DNA of 44,384 nucleotides from a virus: the IMG/VR virus record IMGVR_UViG_3300035698_004379, positions 1 to 44,384 of that record. One strand, given 5' to 3'. Position numbers and translations under genes: made by a program. Under the pieces are notes generated by a model. It ran no database searches and had not been told where the DNA came from. It saw only the letters and a program-made list of their open reading frames with translations. Of the stretch, positions 22,263-31,807 are shown piece after piece; position 1 is the first letter of the stretch; every line of letters begins with the position of its first letter.

Positions 22263-24689
22263 TTATGAAGTCCTCGAACGTTCTGCAAAGTTAGGTCGGA
22301 CACCTAGCTTGTCATTTCTATTAAAAGATTCTAGCAACTGGTCAAAGATAGCATCACCAAGTTCCTCGGATGAAAGTACAGACAGCACGTCAGTTGTTGC
22401 AGCATTAGGGAACATCTGAATGTTCACGTTCTCAACACTAACAGCACCTGAGCCACCAATACCGGCAGATGTGCCATCGTCATCATTGCTACTAGACTGT
22501 GATAGGAAAGCTGTCAAGTCTCTGTTTGCAGTTGGCTGAATAACTCGCTCACCTTTTTGAAGTAAGAAGGTAGACTCGCTCGGTACATAATCCAAACCTG
22601 CGTGAGCTTTTCCACCACCAATCGCAGCACCTAGCGCAGCACCAGTAGCAGCTCCAGTACTGAACAGAGCAGACGCACCGGCTACGTGAGCCGCAGCAAC
22701 GGCCGGGGCAGTCAATGATACAGGCCAAGGAGCAGCAGACACAGAGGCAAACGTGTTCGCCCCAGTCATGCCAATTGCTTTAGCTGCTTCAACAGATGCA
22801 GACTTCGCAGCAGTCTTCTGTGTCAAGGCACCTAGTGTTAAGGTTTCTAATCCTTGCTTTACTAAAAACGAGATGACACTCTTAGAGATTGATTTGAATG
22901 TGTTCTCTATGACTTTACCAAACGACTGGCCATCTACAATTGCCGACGCAATACCTTCTGACACCATGTCGACTGCTGCTGTTAGCTGCTCTTGAAAGAA
23001 TACTTTTGTCTCTTCTAGTCGCGCAAACTCCGCTTCCCAAAATGCAGTAGTAGATTGTTGCAACAGTCCTTGACTCTCCGCCATTAAGTTGTTCTGATCA
23101 ATTATCTGCTGATCAATTTCCTGTAAGAACTGCGCAGTTGTTTCATTCACTGACAGTATGCCGTCACTAGCCTGGAAGGCAAAGCGTTCTTGTTCTTTAG
23201 TAATATCTAAGTAAAGCCGCTTGCCAGATTCGAGCATATCTTTTTGCTCTTGATTAAGCTCAATAAGCCCGTCTTGTGCTGCCTTAGTAACATCCAGCCG
23301 GCCTTCAATACCTGACGTGTATTCTTTTTCTCGCTGTCCTAACTGTGCAAGCTGTTCTTCTGTTGACTTGATAGACTCAGTTAGCTTGTCTTGTGCTGCG
23401 ACCTCACCGAGCAACTTATTCTGCAGGAATGAATCACCGCCTGAGTCTAGGTTTAGCGTTGTAGATACTGCTGCACCAATAGCAGCAAGAGAATCTTTAG
23501 CTGCTCCGGCTGCGTCTTCTGCAACACCGCGCATGATACCTTTAATATTATCAGCTGCAATTCTACCTTGATCTTCTAAGACTTCACCGAATGAGATTGC
23601 ATCATTAGGTATTTCAAAAGAGAAGCCTTCTTTAAATGAATACTTAATTTCACCGCGTAGCAAGTCAAACAACTGTTGAAACGCAGCCTTGCCTAGTTCA
23701 AAGAATGTCTTGAAAGCTTCTACGCCAACTGAGACAATGACCGCACCAATACCCGGTAATACGGCGCCAGCAAAGGTTACAATTTCCTTAAAGGTTGTTG
23801 ACGCAATATCAAACAGCTTATCAAATCCGCCGCCTGCATTAAAGAAATCTTTATTAAATAAGGCGGAGACTTTCTTACCAAAGTCAACAACAAACTTAAG
23901 TACACGTGCAAATCCTACTGTTACGTCCTTGACAAACGCTGCGATCTTTTCTCGATTGGTTGCTACCCAATTAGTGAACTCTCTTATGTAATAAGAAAAG
24001 ATTGGGATGACTTCATTCGCTATTGTTTGCTTTAAACCAAAGCCAGCTTTGTTTAATCTTAGTAGCTGATCCTGGAACACTTCCGAATTAGCCGCGGCTT
24101 GTGGCATGATAGTAGCGCCTAAGAAGTCAAGGTCTTTTCCTGCTTCTCTAAACGCATCACCACCGGCTTCTATAACCTGAAGTATTGCGGTACCTTCAGA
24201 GTCAAATAATTTAAACGCAAGGCGCAGCTTATCCGTTTGGTTACTAACACCTGCTAAAGAGTCAGCCAGTACTTCCATTCTTTTGTCAAGTGGAAGCTTA
24301 GCAAGTACACTTGCATTAAGACCCAATTCTTTCAGCGCTCCTTGCGCCTCGCCCATCCCTTTGCTTGCTTCTCCTATTCTGCGGGTTGCTCGTTGCATGG
24401 CAAGATTCATATTCTGAACACTAATACCCCCGAGCTCCGCGGCAAACTGCATCTTACTTAATGCATCTGTTGTTGTGCCAATACGTTTAGCAAATTTAGC
24501 CGTAGCGTCTTGAGTCTTTGCAACTTGTTTAGCTACAGCAAGCAGCCCGCCAGCTAAGCCAATAGCAGCGGAGCCTGTTGCAGCACCGACTGCTGCGGTG
24601 ATCTTTAAAGTTTTAGTGAAGCCGCGCAGAACCTTAGTGGCTTTGTCCTGCGCAGTTATCAGAAACTCTACTTCATTTTTACGTGCCAT
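22263..24689 (-). CDS. Tail tape measure protein, 808 aa
   Basis: The largest tail protein starts with ARKNEVEFLITAQDKATKVL, typical of tape measure proteins, followed by an Ala/Gly-rich hydrophobic stretch and long helical regions. The C-terminus contains Gln/Glu-rich helices and a further Ala/Gly-rich segment. Tape measures set tail length at about 0.15 nm per residue, so a tail near 120 nm is expected. It follows the frameshifted chaperone pair, as in lambda. Confidence 0.9.
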   Translation of the reverse strand: MARKNEVEFLITAQDKATKVLRGFTKTLKITAAVGAATGSAAIGLAGGLLAVAKQVAKTQDATAKFAKRIGTTTDALSKMQFAAELGGISVQNMNLAMQRATRRIGEASKGMGEAQGALKELGLNASVLAKLPLDKRMEVLADSLAGVSNQTDKLRLAFKLFDSEGTAILQVIEAGGDAFREAGKDLDFLGATIMPQAAANSEVFQDQLLRLNKAGFGLKQTIANEVIPIFSYYIREFTNWVATNREKIAAFVKDVTVGFARVLKFVVDFGKKVSALFNKDFFNAGGGFDKLFDIASTTFKEIVTFAGAVLPGIGAVIVSVGVEAFKTFFELGKAAFQQLFDLLRGEIKYSFKEGFSFEIPNDAISFGEVLEDQGRIAADNIKGIMRGVAEDAAGAAKDSLAAIGAAVSTTLNLDSGGDSFLQNKLLGEVAAQDKLTESIKSTEEQLAQLGQREKEYTSGIEGRLDVTKAAQDGLIELNQEQKDMLESGKRLYLDITKEQERFAFQASDGILSVNETTAQFLQEIDQQIIDQNNLMAESQGLLQQSTTAFWEAEFARLEETKVFFQEQLTAAVDMVSEGIASAIVDGQSFGKVIENTFKSISKSVISFLVKQGLETLTLGALTQKTAAKSASVEAAKAIGMTGANTFASVSAAPWPVSLTAPAVAAAHVAGASALFSTGAATGAALGAAIGGGKAHAGLDYVPSESTFLLQKGERVIQPTANRDLTAFLSQSSSNDDDGTSAGIGGSGAVSVENVNIQMFPNAATTDVLSVLSSEELGDAIFDQLLESFNRNDKLGVRPNFAERSRTS

Positions 24690-24691
24690 GC

Positions 24692-25326
24692 CTATCTCCG
24701 CCTTGAGCCCTTACGTTTAGTGTCAGCTTTTTTACGCTGAGAGTCTATCTCATCGTAGTAAGCTTCTTTAATACATCTAAGAATGTCCATGGTTAAGTTG
24801 TCTTGCTCGAAGTAGTTAGCAAACTCATCTGGATATTTATTAAAAGAGATGTGGCCCTCGTTGACATCAAAACAATGCCCGAACAAATCAATCCACGTCT
24901 GATAATGATATCCATTAATGCTTGCATCTTCTTCCTTTATTATGCTGAGTCTTGAGAGATACTGTCTGACACAGGTTTTAAGGTGCCCTGCTTTTTTTCT
25001 TGCACAGAGCTCGCTTCCAGTATTTTACCGATGATCTCAACAAACAAATTAGTAAAATACTGATCGTCTTTAACAACTTGAAATTCTAGCTCATTGCCAT
25101 CTTGATCATGCAGCCCGCTGAACTTAATGATACACTCATCTATAAACTCAGACGCAGCATCCAGCATACCCATGATAGAACTTGGGTCTGGTGTATCACC
25201 TTGGACTTGTGAAAAGAATGGCAACAATTTAGAAAATTGTCCACGAGTCAGTAGCTTGAACTGTACTTTGACAGTATCATCCTCAAATGTAACTTCTAAC
25301 TTCTTGGTAGGGGTATAGCTACTCAT
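24692..25326 (-). CDS. Tail assembly chaperone, long form (-1 frameshift product)
   Basis: Ribosomes slipping back one base at A AAA AAG (24991-24997) leave the short chaperone frame after codon 112 and continue 99 codons to the stop at 24692. The product is about 211 residues (gpGT-like). The -1 frame is open from the slip site through the end of the first frame, with no need for its own start. The added part includes HYQTWIDLFGHC and a basic KKADTKRKGSRRR end. Such chaperones wrap the tape measure, whose gene follows at once. Confidence 0.8.
24940..25326 (-). CDS. Tail assembly chaperone, short form (gpG-like)
   Basis: This 128-residue protein lies between the tail tube and tape measure genes, the fixed place of gpG-type chaperones. 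It has a beta N-terminus (TKKLEVTFEDDTVKVQF) and helical remainder (EIIGKILEASSV). Translation normally ends at TAA 24940-24942; a minority of ribosomes should shift at codon 112. Confidence 0.85.
   Translation of the reverse strand: MSSYTPTKKLEVTFEDDTVKVQFKLLTRGQFSKLLPFFSQVQGDTPDPSSIMGMLDAASEFIDECIIKFSGLHDQDGNELEFQVVKDDQYFTNLFVEIIGKILEASSVQEKKQGTLKPVSDSISQDSA
24991..24997 (-). promoter_or_regulatory. Programmed -1 frameshift site A AAA AAG
   Basis: In the chaperone frame the codons read GAA AAA AAG, giving the heptamer A AAA AAG, the same one used by E. coli dnaX. The -1 frame is open from here to 24692. A short CAGG/CCTG stem may follow, but no strong stimulatory hairpin is obvious. Confidence 0.8.
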
Positions 25327-25341
25327 TTCTTATTAACTCCT

Positions 25342-26319
25342 TTAAGCGTAAGTGTCTTGGCTATTAACCAAAACAAACTGAATTGAAGTTCCTGAGTCAA
25401 CGCTATACTTAGCGGCGCCTTCAAATGAAACTTCTACCTTGCCCGGACCTGAAGATTCCGGCTTATAATCACGATACTTAAATTTAGGAATACGCACTTC
25501 TAGCTTATTAAAGTAACCAGAAGAAACCTCTGTTGTGGTATCGATGAATGTTGCGATTAGCGCGCGTTCTGATTGGCTGAAGTACTCCTGCATCTCATCT
25601 TGGTTATCAAACTTAACCGTGCCGGATACTTCAATGGCTCTAAAGTCTGTTCGCTGTATACGAGATGGGAACAGTGAAGATCTAAATGTATGCTGAGCTT
25701 CTAGCTTTTCATCAAACGAGATGTTCAACTCAGTGAAGAGCGCACCAACTGCGCCCGAACCACCAATTGACATACTGTTCTGTGCCCAAGTAAAGCGTTT
25801 GCCTGACTCATACACAGCTGTATCTTCAGCAATCTGTTGAAAGCCGCCACCGACAAACTCAACTTTCTGCTTAAGAAAATCACCGTTCGCAACTGAAAGC
25901 TCCATGACGTTGCCGTTCATATCATAGAACAATTGCGCAGACCCCACATCCATACCTTTATGAATTGTGAAAGGCTGTTTTGCAAATGTGCCATCCCAGT
26001 CAGACTGCTCTGGTTGAAACACGTGTTCGTAAGCATTACCAGCAGCTGACACAGAATAGGCACCGCACATCATTTTGAACATCCAGCCCGCTTCAATTGG
26101 ACGCGCTTCTATTTCTAGATCACCTTCAATTGTGTTAGGACCTTCGCATTCGTCATTCTCATCAAGTATGCCGCGCATTCCTTGGCTAACTAGTGGCGGA
26201 ATAACTCTGCCTACGGTCTCTGATACGTGTTCAAACCATTGCAAGCTAGATACGTTTGCAGCAGTTCCACCTGACGTTTGCCAAGCCACTCCCATTTTAA
26301 AGTTTTGAGCGTAAGACAT
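25342..26319 (-). CDS. Major tail tube protein, 325 aa
   Basis: A 325-residue beta-rich protein lies just upstream of the chaperone pair, where the tail tube gene is expected. Motifs such as SQGMRGILDENDE, TIEGDLEIEARP and a C-terminal EVSFEGAAKYSVDSG fit tube-type proteins of siphoviruses. It should polymerise around the tape measure. No extra Ig-like domain is evident. Confidence 0.8.
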   Translation of the reverse strand: MSYAQNFKMGVAWQTSGGTAANVSSLQWFEHVSETVGRVIPPLVSQGMRGILDENDECEGPNTIEGDLEIEARPIEAGWMFKMMCGAYSVSAAGNAYEHVFQPEQSDWDGTFAKQPFTIHKGMDVGSAQLFYDMNGNVMELSVANGDFLKQKVEFVGGGFQQIAEDTAVYESGKRFTWAQNSMSIGGSGAVGALFTELNISFDEKLEAQHTFRSSLFPSRIQRTDFRAIEVSGTVKFDNQDEMQEYFSQSERALIATFIDTTTEVSSGYFNKLEVRIPKFKYRDYKPESSGPGKVEVSFEGAAKYSVDSGTSIQFVLVNSQDTYA

Positions 26320-26321
26320 TA

Positions 26322-26483
26322 TTAGTACTCCTTTGTAGTGCTCTTAAGTTTATTTATTAATTCCGCACGGCCACTATCTACCATCGATTTTCCGTGGTGT
26401 TCTAGTACATCTATTTCGCGGCCCTTTGTTAATTTACCATATTTAGGTGAGAACTTATCACCACCTTTCCATTTTACTTTCAT
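26322..26483 (-). CDS. Small basic protein, 53 aa
   Basis: The ATG at 26483 follows GGAGGT and overlaps the stop of the upstream gene as ATGA. The protein is basic (KVKWKGGDKFSPKYGKLTKGRE) and ends in a helix. Its place between tail-terminator and tail-tube genes suggests an assembly role. Function is unknown. Confidence 0.55.
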   Translation of the reverse strand: MKVKWKGGDKFSPKYGKLTKGREIDVLEHHGKSMVDSGRAELINKLKSTTKEY

Positions 26484-26941
26484 CGTCTATCTACCTCCAA
26501 GTTTATATCCACGAATGCCGTCTGAAAGTAGACAGCTTCATTTCCTTCGCTATTAGATGCCGGATTGTAATTGTATCTGACACTAACACTGTTGACATTA
26601 TCTACACTTCCTGCAATCTCTTTATCTTGGAAAATAATATCGACAAATTTATTGACTAAGTTGTCAAGCCCAACATTACACTCTTTACCACCAGCCATTG
26701 TAGCAAACTGGATAACAATAGTGAACTCTCCTTCAAACCGCCATTTATTAAGACTGGCCTGGATGCCTAAAGTTCCTGGTTCATACTCCACATCTTTTTT
26801 ATAGATGCCTATCCAGCCATTAGCTGCGTTGTCTGATGACTCATTAACATACTCACCAATGCAGATTTGACAGTCAAACTCAGCAGAGTTAATTGCAGCC
26901 TCCTGCATCTTTTCCATAATATTTATGCTATTAACGCTCAT
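26480..26941 (-). CDS. Tail terminator/completion protein candidate, 153 aa
   Basis: The protein has an alpha-beta pattern (helix, then FTIVIQFATMAGG and a YFQTAFVDINLEVDR strand end) like tail-terminator proteins that cap the tail. It sits between the gp10-like protein and the tube gene, the usual position. Start and stop overlap the neighbours as ATGA. Confidence 0.55.
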   Translation of the reverse strand: MSVNSINIMEKMQEAAINSAEFDCQICIGEYVNESSDNAANGWIGIYKKDVEYEPGTLGIQASLNKWRFEGEFTIVIQFATMAGGKECNVGLDNLVNKFVDIIFQDKEIAGSVDNVNSVSVRYNYNPASNSEGNEAVYFQTAFVDINLEVDRR

Positions 26942-27372
26942 GATTTATCTATGCTCCTAGCGATATGATTCTCGTAGATCGTAATGACATCCTTAAGCAC
27001 TTCAGCTCGTTCTGGTAGTATTCTCCGCTGCGGTACATGACCAGAACCTTCCTCGTGAGCTTTCGAATAGTCAAGGTCTGATCCAACGCCCGCTGTCTTT
27101 TTAGACGAGAATGGCAAGAAGGATGCTCTTAGTCGACCAGTGTCTTGTAGTAACTTTGCAGATGTATCTCCATTTCTACCACCAGACTTGAAAGGCACCC
27201 AGCCACCAATAGGTTTACCTTCACCTTTAAAGTTTAACTGTACCCACCGATCTAAGTAGATTGATATCTTCTTATGAGGTATGCGCAAATCACTGACCTG
27301 CTTCTGTAGCCTGACCAGCGTTTTATTTGCGGCCCTTAGCTTGCGGGCGTCTAGTTCTACTTTAACAGTCAT
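26938..27372 (-). CDS. Tail completion protein (Mu gpG / HK97 gp10-like)
   Basis: The 144-residue protein has the family pattern LLQDTGRLRASF, then VGSDLDYSKAHEEGSG and a VPQRRILP motif near the C-terminus. These belong to the virion morphogenesis group (Phage_tail_S type) needed to finish head-tail joining. Its position between connector and tail terminator agrees. Confidence 0.75.
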   Translation of the reverse strand: MTVKVELDARKLRAANKTLVRLQKQVSDLRIPHKKISIYLDRWVQLNFKGEGKPIGGWVPFKSGGRNGDTSAKLLQDTGRLRASFLPFSSKKTAGVGSDLDYSKAHEEGSGHVPQRRILPERAEVLKDVITIYENHIARSIDKS

Positions 27373-27375
27373 TTA

Positions 27376-27804
27376 TTAGCAGCTCCCACTCCACTTGATA
27401 TCACCTTCCCAACGATCACCAGAACCAACCTCACCATAAATTGGTGTGGCGCCAGATGTATCTTGACAGCCTACAGTTCCTGAGCTCAGGATTGTGCCAG
27501 CCAAATCAACCATTTTAGAATCTCCGCCTAGCAAACCTTTATAGCGTTCCATTAAAGACTCATTGACTTTATCATAAGTCTTATCCCGCGTGCGTGAGGC
27601 TTTTAAAAATACCTCGTCAATCACCAGATCTTTTACTGTAAGATTGTTGTTACTAAACGGCGGTGTAAACAAACAAGCCAGCTTGCCATCGACCATTGCT
27701 TCACAGTACTGAATATAAGTAGAACCGACTTCTGCCGCGCCACCTAGTGAGTCCAGTAACGAATAGCGATCAACAACATCTGACCATTCAACGTATCTTC
27801 CCAT
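27376..27804 (-). CDS. Head-tail connector/adaptor candidate, 142 aa
   Basis: Residues 1-100 look helical (VVDRYSLLDSLGG, then KTYDKVNESLMERYKGLLGG), as in gp6-type head-tail adaptors. The C-terminal 40 residues are Gly/Ser/Thr-rich. It precedes the tail completion gene. The assignment is by synteny and helical pattern. Confidence 0.5.
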   Translation of the reverse strand: MGRYVEWSDVVDRYSLLDSLGGAAEVGSTYIQYCEAMVDGKLACLFTPPFSNNNLTVKDLVIDEVFLKASRTRDKTYDKVNESLMERYKGLLGGDSKMVDLAGTILSSGTVGCQDTSGATPIYGEVGSGDRWEGDIKWSGSC

Positions 27805-28079
27805 TATACTTCTCCCGCCACAACTTTAAAGCGAATTTTACGCTTATAAGGATTGCCGCCAATGTTACCACCCAACTGTCCAACATAGAAAGCTGGCGTA
27901 TTAGGCGTTGTGTAAAGTCCGTAATAGTGACCGTCTCCAGAGCTTACCATTGTAGCTGAAGACACAAGTGTTTCACTATCATCAAAAATAGCCAAGTAAC
28001 TGTTTGAGAGATCATTGCCAGAAGATACCCACGTGAATTTCCTCGTATCCTCTGTTAGTACTTTTTTTAGTGTACTCAT
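27804..28079 (-). CDS. Small structural protein, 91 aa
   Basis: A beta-rich protein (TRKFTWVSSGNDLSNSYL, SSGDGHYYGLYTTP) lying between the repeat protein and the connector genes, coupled to both by overlapping codons. It could be a virion accessory protein. No family was recognised. Confidence 0.5.
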   Translation of the reverse strand: MSTLKKVLTEDTRKFTWVSSGNDLSNSYLAIFDDSETLVSSATMVSSGDGHYYGLYTTPNTPAFYVGQLGGNIGGNPYKRKIRFKVVAGEV

Positions 28080-30493
28080 TCCATACCTACCTCTTGCTGT
28101 ATATCCGTTCCTGATTCATTTATATTTATTGGCTTAACTAGTTCAGTCTCAATGTCTAGTGCACAATCTATAAGCACTCTAATGTGCTGACCTTCTAACA
28201 GTGCAATTGTAATGATGGTATCAACTAATAAAGCCACTACTTTAATCAGCCCACTAACTGGCTTGACAAGAATTGATATTAGCTCATCATCAAAGTCTAT
28301 TGCATCGCCCACCGATCTAAGCAGCAAGCGTTGTATCATTGCCTCGTCCACAACATCAAAGACATCTGTCAATGCTCTGTATGCGTGAACTTCTTTAAAG
28401 ATATCGGCCGTCACTAGTATGCCTACTACTAATTGTCTTGCTACTGATCTCTGTGTTATCAGATCATCCGTGATACCCAGCGAATCTGTCAGCACTTTGT
28501 TCAACTGTATGATCTGAGATATCTCAGCCATGAGATCATCAAACAACTCTGTGACATCCCCAAGTTCTCTGTAGTAGATGACAGAATGAGACGCATCATC
28601 CACAAAATCAATCAAATCATTCTCAACCCGCTGACGGATATAAGCTGTCTTATACTGGTCTTGAATACCTACATTGTCGGCCAGTGTCTTCTCTATGATC
28701 TCAATACCTACAAAGATAGACTGCAGAATGTCCGTTGCAACTAAGCTGTCTTGGAGTAACTTAGTTAGCATAAAGCTAGTAACTATGTTGTCCTCTAGGT
28801 CTGCGTTATCCGCTAGCAGTTTTGTTAGCTCGTATTGTGCACTGATTGCGTCTTCAACGCTGAGATTATCCACTAATAGAGCAGACATCACCATGGCCAC
28901 TGAGACCGCTAGGCTGTCTTCTAAGTCAGTCTGATCTATTAGCACACGCTTGATCAGGATGGATCTTGCGACGAAGTCCTGGATAGTTAGCCCGGATGCA
29001 AGTATTTTGCTCGATAGCTGCTGTCGGATAGCATCATCTGAGACGACCAGGCTTGTTTTAAGGAACTTATTAAGAAAAGCTTGACGTTTTAGTGTGTCGT
29101 TGAGTAAAAAAGTCTCATATAAGGCCCTACTTATAATAGGCTGCGCAAAAATACTATCTTCTAATGGCACAGATATGGTTAATAAACGACCTAACGTAAG
29201 GCTCACCATCTGATTGTCGGACAGAGTTAAGGCCTCAACAACACGCTTGTGGAGCTCCAGGTCGTCCTGTGAGTTGTCATCTAGCTCTACGCTTTCTGAT
29301 AATACTCTGCTAATAATAACGCCTGATGCAGATGTTAAGGTCAGCTCAGGAGTAACTGTTATGACATCGAACACAGCGCCGGTATTATCCACCAGTCTAA
29401 ATTCATAAGTAGCTTCATGGGTATTAATATCATCTACGGACTTAATACAAAACTCATCTTCAATATATTTCCCAGCACCTATATCTGTTGTTGGTGTCGG
29501 GTTACTGGTTTCTACTAACTCGCCTGACTGGAAGTCAACGCCTGACGTTTTACCGCTAGGTGCAGTTAGCTGGGCAGTCGTAGCAGCACCATCAGCAAAG
29601 TGAGTTGATAACGCCATCTCAAATGCATCGGGTACGTCTGGGGTCATCACGTCGGCCATACCCATGGCGTCGCTCAGTGTTCTAGCTAGTATGGCACCGC
29701 CGGCTGACTCTGTATGCTCTGTAAAGTAGTCCTCATGAGCTGTATTGCCTAATCCATCAGGACTCGTATTATCATTCGCTGGGTTATCTGCCCAGAAGTT
29801 TGCAATAAGTATTCCAGTGCTATTGATAGCCGCTGGACTTCCCCAGTTACCACCGCTGTAACTTCCTGGGTCTACGACGCTTGCTGCTAGGATTGAATCA
29901 GCGCCAGAGTTACCAAAGTCTGGGTTTCCTGAGCCGTAGGCTAATTGTGTTCCTCTTGCCCCACTGGCTTCCTTGACGCCATTAACCCATAAACCCATGT
30001 TGCCCTGAGTACCACCTTCAGAAGCAAGCTGCCCAGATATACAGAACCATCCTGGAAGATCGGCGTCAGGAATTTCATGAATAACAGAATCTTGATCTGT
30101 TCCGTTCGCGTTATGCATTGCTGCAATTTCAACACCGGTTGCCGTTGCCCTTACTTGTAAGGATTGCGCATTAGTACCACCCCCGTTATGAAATATTCCA
30201 TAGACATTGCTGTGCGTCATTCCAGCAGGTAGATAGAGCAGGCATCCAAAGTCTGTAACACTATAAATATCTAACGCATCACTCGCAGGAGGGTCATTCT
30301 GCTGATTCATACCCTCATACGTTTCTTGCGTCGATATATCTCCTGGCGCAGCGACGGAAGTATTATCCCCGCCTAAACTATCATCACCGAAGTTTGTACC
30401 TTCATTAGCAGTGTTTAATTCCCAATAGGTATGAACGCCTGTGTAGGTAGTTAACCATGCAGCGCGTCCATTGACTGGTGTGATACTAGCCAT
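28076..30493 (-). CDS. Lectin-like protein with about 17 tandem 20-residue repeats
   Basis: The 805-residue protein has an N-terminal region (about 15-260) resembling a concanavalin/LamG-like fold with LWVNGVKEAS and ILIANFWADN. After a linker comes a repeat array from about residue 396 to 745. Each unit follows the plan [RK]xLxxxxxLxD and a hydrophobic half, with Asp at about 405, 426, 446, 466, 486, 506, 526, 548, 568 and onward. Such arrays form fibrous or stacked structures. No large central fibre gene lies near the tail tip, so this may be the main adhesin or a head/neck fibre. Its place among connector genes is unusual. Confidence 0.65.
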   Translation of the reverse strand: MASITPVNGRAAWLTTYTGVHTYWELNTANEGTNFGDDSLGGDNTSVAAPGDISTQETYEGMNQQNDPPASDALDIYSVTDFGCLLYLPAGMTHSNVYGIFHNGGGTNAQSLQVRATATGVEIAAMHNANGTDQDSVIHEIPDADLPGWFCISGQLASEGGTQGNMGLWVNGVKEASGARGTQLAYGSGNPDFGNSGADSILAASVVDPGSYSGGNWGSPAAINSTGILIANFWADNPANDNTSPDGLGNTAHEDYFTEHTESAGGAILARTLSDAMGMADVMTPDVPDAFEMALSTHFADGAATTAQLTAPSGKTSGVDFQSGELVETSNPTPTTDIGAGKYIEDEFCIKSVDDINTHEATYEFRLVDNTGAVFDVITVTPELTLTSASGVIISRVLSESVELDDNSQDDLELHKRVVEALTLSDNQMVSLTLGRLLTISVPLEDSIFAQPIISRALYETFLLNDTLKRQAFLNKFLKTSLVVSDDAIRQQLSSKILASGLTIQDFVARSILIKRVLIDQTDLEDSLAVSVAMVMSALLVDNLSVEDAISAQYELTKLLADNADLEDNIVTSFMLTKLLQDSLVATDILQSIFVGIEIIEKTLADNVGIQDQYKTAYIRQRVENDLIDFVDDASHSVIYYRELGDVTELFDDLMAEISQIIQLNKVLTDSLGITDDLITQRSVARQLVVGILVTADIFKEVHAYRALTDVFDVVDEAMIQRLLLRSVGDAIDFDDELISILVKPVSGLIKVVALLVDTIITIALLEGQHIRVLIDCALDIETELVKPININESGTDIQQEVGME

Positions 30494-31371
30494 TAAGTTT
30501 TCACCTTACGCCATCCGGCAGCTGATGACTTTTCATGGTATTGCAAAGTTCTAGTTGTTGTTGCAGGGTCACCAGTTGCGTCTAGTAGCATACGAAGTCT
30601 GAGCTGTTCGCCAACGTTAGCCGTATCTGCAGTGTCTTGTGCTTTGCGCCATGTAGCAGCAGACTCACTTCCATCATCGTTTCTCCATCGATAACCTTCT
30701 TGATCAACTAAAAGAGATGCCGCTGCATCTTTTAAAACAATAGCGTAAAGATGTATTGATCCACTTGAAGCGTCGTCAGTATCAATAGACATCGCACCGC
30801 CATCTGCTCCGGCTTGCGTATCCATAATAAGATCTATTCCATATCCACCAGTCGTCAAAGCTACTCGCTCAGTCTGATTTGCTCCGGTCGTTGTAGTATA
30901 TCCAAATCCTTCTAACAGATATGCAGATACAACGATATCTCCGCTTACCGCACCAGTAGGTGTGACTGTCCACGTCTCTGGAGTATTATAGGCTAGAGCA
31001 TTATCGTAACTAGAGGCTTCATTTCCTTCAGGTGTAGTGGGATCAACATCGTTGAAAGTAAGAACACCCATGCCCAACGTATTAATAGATGCCCCGAAAG
31101 ATGCAGTGACTGAGTCTGTTCCCGCTGTTACTGCCGCGCCATAAGTAGCCATTCCGTTATCAAATCCAGAACCATCGTCTTCATCTAGTAATACTAAACT
31201 CTCAGGTGTACTTAAATCCCAAGTGATACCCGTAGGAACGTAAGTAGAAAAGTCCATGACTACTGTGGTCGCTAATATGTAAGGATCATCACCAGTCGCA
31301 GTCACGCCACTAACAGTGATGCTAGATGCGAAAGTTGCTGAGCCTGAATGCGCGGTATTGAAGGAAGCCAT
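30493..31371 (-). CDS. Predicted virion surface/structural protein, 292 aa
   Basis: Thr/Ser/Ala/Gly-rich strands through residues 1-215 suggest an all-beta, surface-exposed structure. The C-terminal part (EGYRWRNDDGSESAATW ... LRLRMLLDATGD ... LQYHEKSSAAGW) resembles a domain common in phage structural proteins. It is coupled to the repeat protein by a one-base overlap, so the two may act together. Confidence 0.55.
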   Translation of the reverse strand: MASFNTAHSGSATFASSITVSGVTATGDDPYILATTVVMDFSTYVPTGITWDLSTPESLVLLDEDDGSGFDNGMATYGAAVTAGTDSVTASFGASINTLGMGVLTFNDVDPTTPEGNEASSYDNALAYNTPETWTVTPTGAVSGDIVVSAYLLEGFGYTTTTGANQTERVALTTGGYGIDLIMDTQAGADGGAMSIDTDDASSGSIHLYAIVLKDAAASLLVDQEGYRWRNDDGSESAATWRKAQDTADTANVGEQLRLRMLLDATGDPATTTRTLQYHEKSSAAGWRKVKT

Positions 31372-31375
31372 TATT

Positions 31376-31807
31376 TTAAGCTAGTTTAAGCTTCTCTTTT
31401 TTAACTAAGTCTAGATCAACTTTAGCTTCAGGTAATCCTTCTAATGCTTCAAACCTCACACGTGAACTTCGTTGAACAATATTACCGTCTTTATCCTCTT
31501 GCTCTGGTTTTACATTCTGTGCAATGAACTGACTAAACGGTGGAAGGTTATCTAATGGAGTACGAACACGACCACCACCAAATGTGATACCTCCCAGCTC
31601 CTCCCAAGTTACTTCATCGTCGTAAGATATATCAACAAACAACTTTCCAATGTTAGTATTCCTAAATGTATCTTCTAAGACACCACGATCAAATGATGCG
31701 ATGATAGTATTAGAGTCATCATCTATCTTAACAGCTTTACCAATAACTGCCTCGCCTTTTATATAGGCTTTCTTTACAATGACATCTGCTTCTACTTTAT
31801 CGGCCAT
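31376..31807 (-). CDS. Hypothetical structural protein, 143 aa
   Basis: Acidic, strand-rich protein (VEADVIVKKAYIKGEA, DEVTWEELGGITFGGG) with a Lys-rich end. It lies between the sulfotransferase-like and surface-protein genes, overlapping the former by 11 bases. It is probably a virion component; no family was recognised. Confidence 0.5.
   Translation of the reverse strand: MADKVEADVIVKKAYIKGEAVIGKAVKIDDDSNTIIASFDRGVLEDTFRNTNIGKLFVDISYDDEVTWEELGGITFGGGRVRTPLDNLPPFSQFIAQNVKPEQEDKDGNIVQRSSRVRFEALEGLPEAKVDLDLVKKEKLKLA

Noticed and set aside
24692-24886. Separate 64-residue gene between chaperone and tape measure
   Set aside because: Its only start would be a TTG without binding site. The frame extends upstream to the slippery site, so it is the C-terminal part of the frameshift product.
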